Assembly (NCBI GenBank): GCA_964007475.1
Contig: OZ023274.1
Coordinates: forward strand, 29,479,090 to 29,543,089
Direction of reading: 5' to 3'
DNA: 64,000 nt
Origin: Hybos culiciformis
Lineage: Eukaryota > Arthropoda > Insecta > Diptera > Hybotidae
Part shown: positions 57,779 to 64,000 of the stretch, piece by piece
How the letters are laid out: every line of letters starts with the position of its first letter
Position numbering within the stretch: position 1 is the stretch's first letter
Translations under genes and position numbers: made by a program
Notes under the pieces: generated by a model
What the model saw: the letters and a program-made list of their open reading frames with translations, nothing else
Database searches by the model: none
What the model was told of the DNA's origin: nothing

Positions 57779-58090
57779 CCTAGTTTACATGGAGAGTTGA
57801 AACCGGGTTCAACTACGGTTCAACTACATGTAAACGGTGGTAGAGTTAACCTGGGTTAACCTGACTCAACCTAAGAAATTCGCTCGGTTAAGTTAACTCT
57901 ATCCATGTAAACGGTTAACCCGGTTAAAAAATAAGCAACAGCTGTTTGTTTTGTTTCTTTTTTGTTATTGTTTTCAAACTCAATTCAACCACAGTTCAAC
58001 CACATGCTTTTCGACTACATCATGTAAACACTTAACCTCTTTTCAACCCCATTTCGACTCAACCACGGTTGGACTATCATGTAAACTAGG
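57779..58090. mobile_element. MITE, 312 bp, TA-flanked
   Basis: The ends CCTAGTTTACATG and CATGTAAACTAGG are perfect inverted repeats and are flanked by TA on both sides, as expected for Tc1/mariner-type insertion. The interior repeats CATGTAAAC several times and GGTTAACCYGGTT / GTTCAACYAC words in both orientations. G+C is higher than in the flanks. No coding. Confidence 0.85.
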
Positions 58091-58113
58091 TATATGTCTC
58101 AAAAATAGATCAT

Positions 58114-58317
58114 TATAGTAGATTGCAACATATGTTAAGAAAATTTGTTATTAATTACGAGTTGTGTATACTCACAATACATAGACACGAGTCAAAATTA
58201 TATCACGAGACCGAAGGTCGAGTGATATAATATTGACAAGTGTCTATGTGTTTGTGTGTATACACAACGAGTTGTTAAAACAAATTTTATGAACATGTTT
58301 TGTATACTGGTTTAATT
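58114..58317. repeat. Palindromic element, copy 2
   Basis: Homologous to 52,984-53,183, with the same CACGAGACCGAAGGTCGAGT centre. The related short end ATAGTAGATTGAAACACATG appears once more at 58,919-58,938, probably a truncated third copy. Confidence 0.82.
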
Positions 58318-58499
58318 TGCATGTAAGAGGAATTGCAATCAATACATAAACAAAAGTTCAAAATGAAATAAGGAAATAAAATTTAATTAATACGGAGGTG
58401 TGTAGATAAAATTTTTTTAAATAAATTTATTTCTCGAAATGATTTCAAACCGGATGATTTAAGATCAGCTAATTCCTAAAATATTAAAAAAAAAATTAG

Positions 58500-58740
58500 T
58501 AATTTTTCCAAAAAAAAATTATTCATTTTCGTTTTTGCAAAAAAAAAATTGGATAATTTTTTTTTGGAAAAATTACTATTTTTTTTTTATTATTTTAGGA
58601 ATTAGCTGATCTTCTTAAATTTTATTTAATTTCATTTTTAATTATTAAAAAAAATAATAATAATTTTATAATTTTTTTTTTTTGTAATTAAAAATAAAAT
58701 TAAATAATTAAAATTATAATAATTATATTTTACATTTATT
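58500..58740 (+). repeat. A/T-rich repeat shared with 53,220-53,455
   Basis: Starts AGTAATTTTTCC, contains GCAAAAAAAAAATT, GGAAAAATTACTA, then TATTTTAGGAATTAGCTGAT and CTTCTTAAATTTTATTTAAT. The order is the same as at 53.2-53.45 kb, so the two loci share a repeat of at least 600 bp, interrupted differently in each. Confidence 0.78.
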
Positions 58741-59009
58741 TACAATACATTTAACCTTATTTTCAATACTTTCAAGGTTACCATTGTTCTATTTTTATTC
58801 ATTTTGTTTTTTTGAATAAAATAAGTGCAATTTTCGAAGTGTGGTTTAAATTTTTGTACTAAAATCCAACCACACTCGCTTAAAAATTTAGTAGTAGATG
58901 TTCGAAGATCCTTTAAAAATAGTAGATTGAAACACATGTTAAGAAACTTCATCGACTGATCGACTGGCTGCTTTTTAGGAAAACAAAAAAAAATAGCTGC
59001 GTATTTTTT

Positions 59010-60645
59010 TATTGGTTATATATTTATATATTTATTTAACTTTACAAAAAATACATTCAAGTAAGATACAATCTTTTTAATTTATGAATGTTTTGTTACA
59101 AAAAATATGTTACTAAAATAAAGTTTCAAAACTTTCAAATATAACTACAACTAAAAACCTAAATTAAATTCTAGTGAATTTAAAAAAAAAAAAACTACCG
59201 GGGGAAGTATGAGCTGGAGTCCCGGACAAAAAATTTAGTAATAATAAACAAAAATTATCTTATTTAAAGTTAATTAATAAGCAACAAATAAGTGATTAAC
59301 TGCGAGCTTAAACCTGTGATGAGAAGAAATTTTTTTTAATAAATTGGATAATTTGTTCCATTGAATAGCACCGCGGACCAAAATAGACCCACTATATTGT
59401 CGACTGCGATTAATAGGGATAACAATATTAAAGGAGCGACGAGAAACACCGAAACTCAATGAATCCTTTAAGTAACTAGGCAAATCACCATAGATGCACC
59501 TGTGGATAAATAGAAGAGAGTTTTTATCTAAAAAATGCTTAAGCGTGGAATTAAGAATAGCAAATTTGCTGGCACCAAGGGGATCATACTTTCGAAGGTC
59601 AAAAATGTATCGAGTGCAACTGTTAATAAGATCCTGAAGTCTCCTGAGCTCACCACAGTTGAAAGAAGAAAAAATAGAACTGTATAGCCTAATATGAGGA
59701 ATAATAAAGGATCTCACCAAATACAGTCTCAGCCAAGTCGGAGTAAATTGTTGAAGAGACCATAAGCCACGAAGGATAGAGTAAGACTTATTGCAAATTT
59801 TGGTAACATGCGTGCTCCAAGATAAAGATTTATCAAACCATAGCCCTAAGTTACGAGCTGATTCCAAGAAAGAAATCCGGTCTGGTCCCAGAAAAAGTGG
59901 AAAATCACAACAATGCTTACCAGTTTTAGATATTAGTAGAGCCTGCGTCTTCTTAGCATTGAGTGAAAGAGAGTTACTAAGAGCCCATTCGTAAATGTTT
60001 GCCAGATCCGCATTAACTTTATGAACCACATCACCGAGCCTGTTTTTGGGGCCCTCCAAATATAATTGAACATCATCAGCATAGAGGTGAAATTTGCAAT
60101 GCGTAATATTTTCAATGATATCATTTATGTACATCGAAAAAATAAGCGGACCAATGATTGAACCTTGGGCCACCCCAGAAGACAGATATCTTAAAGAAGA
60201 ACAACAATCACCCAAGCAGACAAATTGGCTACGATGATTAAAAAAGGAAGCTACTAATTTAATAGCACAACTAGAAAACGCATATTTATATTTTAGTTTA
60301 CTGAAAAGAATTTTATGACTAATACTATCAAAAGCTCTAGAGAAATCCAATAACAATAGGCATGTAAGGTGATTTTTATCAATATTAAGTGCAATGTCAT
60401 TGGCAACCTTAGTTAAAGCTGTGGTAGTGCTATGATTTTTCCTAAATCCTGACTGCAGCGGGCTAAGTAAATTATTCGATTCTAAGTACTGAGTCATTTG
60501 ATCTCTAAGAATCATTTCAAAAGCTTTAGAAAAAAGGGGAAGAATACTAATAGGTCGATAGTCATTTAAGGTTTTTGGTGTGGAAAATTTCGCAACAGGC
60601 ACGACCTTAGCTATTTTCCAAGAGAAGGGAAAAGTTGTAAAATTT
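59010..60645 (-). mobile_element. CR1-like LINE, 5' truncated
   Basis: The 3' part of a LINE with an intact RT open frame. The 5' boundary is near 60,640, where the surrounding sequence switches to a repeat also present at 53.69 kb (TAATTGCATGTGTATTGATG). The 3' end is a short AT-rich tail (ATAAATATATAAATATATAA) near 59,020 rather than a long poly-A, as in CR1-type elements. The unbroken frame makes this the youngest LINE in the window. Confidence 0.85.
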
Positions 60646-60665
60646 ACATTTCCCTTTAATTGCAT
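59274..60665 (-). CDS. Reverse transcriptase, C-terminal two-thirds, intact frame
   Basis: A 463-codon open frame on the minus strand. In order: FPFSWKIAKVVPVAKFSTPK (residues ~13-32), NDYRPISILPLFSKAFEMIL, LQSGFRKNHSTTTALTKVAN, LLLLDFSRAFDSISHKILFS (motif A, first catalytic Asp), SSGVAQGSIIGPLIFSMYIN and HLYADDVQLYL (catalytic YADD, ~residue 200), LSLNAKKTQALLISK, then thumb NLGLWFDKSLSWSTHVTKIC. The C-terminal region is typical of CR1/L2-type pol and ends NHLFVAY. No stop or frameshift is visible. The endonuclease and the RT N-terminus are missing. The first eight or so codons (MQLKGNVN) come from the flanking repeat, so the ATG is fortuitous. The RT would have made element cDNA by target-primed reverse transcription, but alone this fragment is unlikely to be expressed. 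Confidence 0.9.
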   Translation of the reverse strand: MQLKGNVNFTTFPFSWKIAKVVPVAKFSTPKTLNDYRPISILPLFSKAFEMILRDQMTQYLESNNLLSPLQSGFRKNHSTTTALTKVANDIALNIDKNHLTCLLLLDFSRAFDSISHKILFSKLKYKYAFSSCAIKLVASFFNHRSQFVCLGDCCSSLRYLSSGVAQGSIIGPLIFSMYINDIIENITHCKFHLYADDVQLYLEGPKNRLGDVVHKVNADLANIYEWALSNSLSLNAKKTQALLISKTGKHCCDFPLFLGPDRISFLESARNLGLWFDKSLSWSTHVTKICNKSYSILRGLWSLQQFTPTWLRLYLVRSFIIPHIRLYSSIFSSFNCGELRRLQDLINSCTRYIFDLRKYDPLGASKFAILNSTLKHFLDKNSLLFIHRCIYGDLPSYLKDSLSFGVSRRSFNIVIPINRSRQYSGSILVRGAIQWNKLSNLLKKISSHHRFKLAVNHLFVAY

Positions 60666-60750
60666 GTGTATTGATGCATGTAATGGACCATTTACCGAGC
60701 TAAATTTTTAGAATGTAAATACAACTTACCGAAGACATGCACATTAAAAT
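60650..60750 (+). repeat. Repeat shared with 53,690-53,790
   Basis: TTTACATTTCCCTTTAATTG, then CATGTGTATTGATGCATGTA and ATGGACCATTTACCGAGCTA are shared with 53.69 kb at near identity. It is the flank of the site into which the CR1-like LINE was inserted. Confidence 0.85.
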
Positions 60751-63700
60751 ATATTTTTTGAAGTGGTACAATTTTTTTTTTTTAAATAATTTTTCAAGTA
60801 AATTCTCTCTGTATAATTGTATATAGGTACTTTATATATATATACAATGTTTATTTATGAAAATGATCATAAAACTTCGTTTGATGCCACAAAAATACAA
60901 AATATTGGAAAATAAAAGAAAAAAAAAATAATAAAAACATCATACTGATTTCATTCACCACCAATTTTACTATTTTTTTTATTATTTTGTATTTTTTTTA
61001 TATCACAAAAGATTTCCATACACAAAAATTGTGCACAGACAATAAAGCATCCAAGTGGACAGTAAGTAAATGGTTATTCACTTGAAATTGAGGAAAGTGA
61101 AATAATTACAGCTAACAATCATAGAGAGAATGAAAAAAAAAACATCCGACTCAATGAGAAAATATCTATTGTTGTGCAATGCCTTGTAAGAAAACGTAAT
61201 AATTTGTATCTCTCTGAAAGCTAGAAAATCTTCTTTTTTTTTTTCTTTTCTGTTATTTTGAAAAAGAAAATAGCAATGAATTTATTTTGTTTTTTTTTTT
61301 TTTTTTTTTCGTTTTCATTTTTTTCTTTTTCCATGAAAAATGAGAATAAAGCAAAATTATTTCCCAGCTTTAATATCCTCTGACTTCTACTATTTTTTTT
61401 TTTCATCATACAATTATTTCGGGGTATTATGTGGAAATATTTTATTAATTTTTTTTTTTTTTATTCCGACAAATGAATAATCAATATATTGTTTACAAAA
61501 AAAAACAAATTTATTATTTTATTCTAATTTTTTAAGATTATAAATTTTTTTTATTTTTGTTTTGTATATTTAAATAAAGATGTCATAACTTTTATATACT
61601 CACTGAGAAAACAGATAGGAGCAGCAGGTATATTTTCTTTACATCCCTTACTATGGACAAAATACTGTATTGAGAAAATACTGTATACCGAAATAAACGT
61701 ATTAGGACAAAATTAGGTCTACTATGGATAAGGATTTATTGTTTGAAGTATCACATATCGTCCCCTGAGATCAAAACTATTCTAAGTGCATTTTTTCAAA
61801 AACTGTTTAATTTACTTATTAGCTAGTCAGTATACGGTTTCTGATGTGTGCGCAAAAACACGTGTTTGTTTAAATTGTTTTTTGTGTTCAAAACATAGGT
61901 AAGTACAAAATAATCCTATGCCCAAAATATTTTTTTTTTACCGCCAAAACCATTGTATGTCCACTGATTTGAAATTTAATTAATTCTGAAAGCAGGGTAT
62001 TTCATCCATTGCCCCTCTCAAAATGATTGAAAAAGGATATAATTATAGAATAAACTTTATGGCATACATCACTTTCTTAAACAAATAAACAGTTTTTAAT
62101 CTTAAAATGGCTCTCCTGTAAAATTTTAAATTTTGGACTTAGAATAGTTCTGGGGTGGAATCATATAACAATTGTCACCGGTCGACAATCGACAATTGTC
62201 ACAAAATTTAACAATTGTTGACTTTTTGCTTCATGTAATTTTAATAGGTGGAAATCACATTTCTCATAATATTATTCAGAAATTAACGAAAAAAAAAATT
62301 TTTAATTGTCGACTTCGATCACAAACACGACCAATTCGACTTTTTTGCTTCATGAAAAAATATCGTGAATTTTTAAATATCGTTTTAGCAAAAAATATAG
62401 TGTAGAGAATTTTTTTTAAATATTAAACCACATTTTTTCTCTCTCAATAATTTCTTAATTTAGTAAACAAACTCAAAATTTTATACTGTATTTATGATTT
62501 TAAAACATACACTAACAAAAGGTTTTTAGTTGTATTCTTTATAATGGCAACGTGAAAATTGATATAGAAAATTTTTTATTTCGTATGTGGTGTGGTGTTC
62601 ACTTCAATTTCGCATAAATTGTGAATTTAAGGTTTTATGAAATTTTTGAAAATTACGCATACTTACTTATTTTACACTTTTTCATAATTGTGTTTTATTT
62701 ATAATTCGTAAATCATAAAAATGTTTAGAACTCATCTATTTAACTTATGCTTTTATGTTGACTAAAAGTACCTACTTCTTTTTAAGATAAATTTTAAACA
62801 AATATTTCAATCAATTCATTAATTTTGGAAAAACAAAACCATTATTTTACTTCATTAAAATGTATTTATTTAATTAAAAAATGATTATTTTCTTAACCGA
62901 TTTTATTTTATTCAGAACTAAGTACTTCTGCTTGGGTCAAATTTTGTGTTAATATTTAACATACTTCGTTTGTTCCGATTCATATTTCTTCCTTGACAAT
63001 ATTATCTAAGAGATAAATAACATAACAATAGAATGACTTATCAAACGTGCTTCTTTAGTTTTGCATCTTTTAGCAGAGTCAAAGCAAATAATCTTCCTTG
63101 AATTATGTACATATTTACATTGGTATCTAATTCAAATTTTATAATTTTAATTTCTGATCATTATCTAGGAAATAATAAATTTTTATAAAAATTTAGGTTT
63201 TAGGAGCCATAACTAATTTAAATGATTTTTAGTGTTTAAAAAATTAAATTTTAATTAGAGAATAAATTATAACTATAAATATTTTAATTATTTTTATAAA
63301 TAAGCCAAGTATTTTCTTTCAATAATGGTCAATCAGATAAAAATATTAAACTATCAAATGGCCCAAAAATAAAAAAATTCTATAATAAATAACATTCAAT
63401 AAGGCATCTTGAAAACTGCCATTCAAGGATTAAATATTAGCCCTTCTCACCTCCTACAATTCATAAAATCGTAAATCAAAATTTTAACATGATACATTGT
63501 AGTTTTTGTTTATTTATAATTTAGAAATTAATGGCCAAATACCTAGACTTTATTATTTTTAATTTTTTTTTTAATTTCAGTACTTCAAAAACAAAACATT
63601 TTATTTTTTTAAGGTGCTTATAGATGTTTCAACAGCAGTTTGAACTTTCGACGAAATAGATATACAATGCATATAAAAAAAAAAACAAAAAAAAAACGTA

Positions 63701-64000
63701 ATCCTTATCAATGGTTACGAAATAAAATCATTTGTTGAATAAAAGTAAATTGACATTTTATAAAAAAAAAATTTTGATTTATTAATTTATTGTTTTAAAA
63801 TTGACGACCAAAAAATAGCTGTCGTTTTTATTTGATAGACAATTGTCTATAATTTCAGTTATGTGAAGCCAAACTTTTTTTCGACAATTGTCTATTAAAT
63901 TCAAAAAAAGTAGGTACATAATTTTTTTTTCTCCGCGCTCAATTTTTTTAAATATTTTATAAATCAAAGTTCACTCTATAAATCAGTTGAAATTTTAGGT
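60751..64000. other. AT-rich non-coding stretch
   Basis: No gene or element recognised. GACAATTGTC palindromic words cluster at 62,170-62,220 and again near 63,838 and 63,882. GACTTTTTGCTTCATG / GACTTTTTTGCTTCATG is repeated at about 62,220 and 62,338. The open frames 61,221-61,409, 62,172-62,405 and 63,782-63,967 have low-complexity or unfamiliar products. Confidence 0.45.

Noticed and set aside
62160..62400. GACAATTGTC palindromes as an element end
   Set aside because: Words recur at 63.84 and 63.88 kb, but no consistent inverted ends were found.

Overview
The window looks like a stretch of an AT-rich, TE-dense eukaryotic genome, most plausibly an insect. Reasons: very high A+T with long A or T homopolymers, two 200-base assembly gaps, no operon-like coding, and relics of element families common in insects (Jockey-like and CR1-like LINEs, a Copia element with a tRNA-iMet type primer site, hAT, and a THAP/TTAA element). 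The exact species cannot be read from it. I find no convincing host protein gene, rRNA, or intact tRNA. Every long coding stretch is a transposon protein, mostly with frameshifts or stops, apart from one intact but 5'-truncated reverse transcriptase on the minus strand (59,274-60,665).

Layout. 1-9,600: AT-rich DNA with a tRNA-like composite repeat (1.4-1.87 kb), two short inverted-repeat elements (5.9 and 7.6 kb) and a minisatellite that ends in a near-perfect palindrome (8.2-8.8 kb). 9.66-14.09 kb: a LINE split by a 2.8-kb terminal-inverted-repeat (TIR) element, which contains another TIR element, which contains a (CG)n-centred palindrome. 14.69-15.0 kb: foldback element. 17.17-18.1 kb: 16-bp minisatellite and an unidentified coding-like remnant. 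19.76-23.87 kb: a decayed hAT transposon, minus-strand transposase, split by a TTAA-flanked element with a THAP zinc-finger remnant. 24.73-25.13 kb: hAT MITE with a perfect 8-bp target duplication. 25.7-26.9 kb: 16-bp minisatellite and duplicated segments. 26.9-34.32 kb: a 7.4-kb TIR element that carries a Jockey-like LINE (27,506-31,309, 12-bp target duplication) and fragments of DNA-binding domains. 35.3-40.68 kb: another LINE, split by a TIR element with a ~103-bp satellite. 41.2-44.06 kb: palindromic 14-mer array and tRNA-like unit beside a truncated Copia element with a complete 5' LTR. 44.27-47.5 kb: foldback MITE, hAT dimerisation remnant, 16-bp minisatellites. 49.6-52.0 kb: complex inverted repeats and a 1.6-kb TIR element enclosing a tRNA-like composite. 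52.1-60.75 kb: tRNA-like repeats, a 2-kb element with ~270-bp TIRs that carry tRNA-like units, two MITEs, a palindromic element in two copies, and a CR1-like LINE. 60.75-64.0 kb: AT-rich, nothing recognised.

The biology is nested transposition. Insertion order can be read directly in several places because removing the inner element and one target copy restores an outer reading frame. The most unusual structures are TIRs containing tRNA-like sequences, and a family of ~16-bp minisatellites that recurs at several loci with locus-specific variants.
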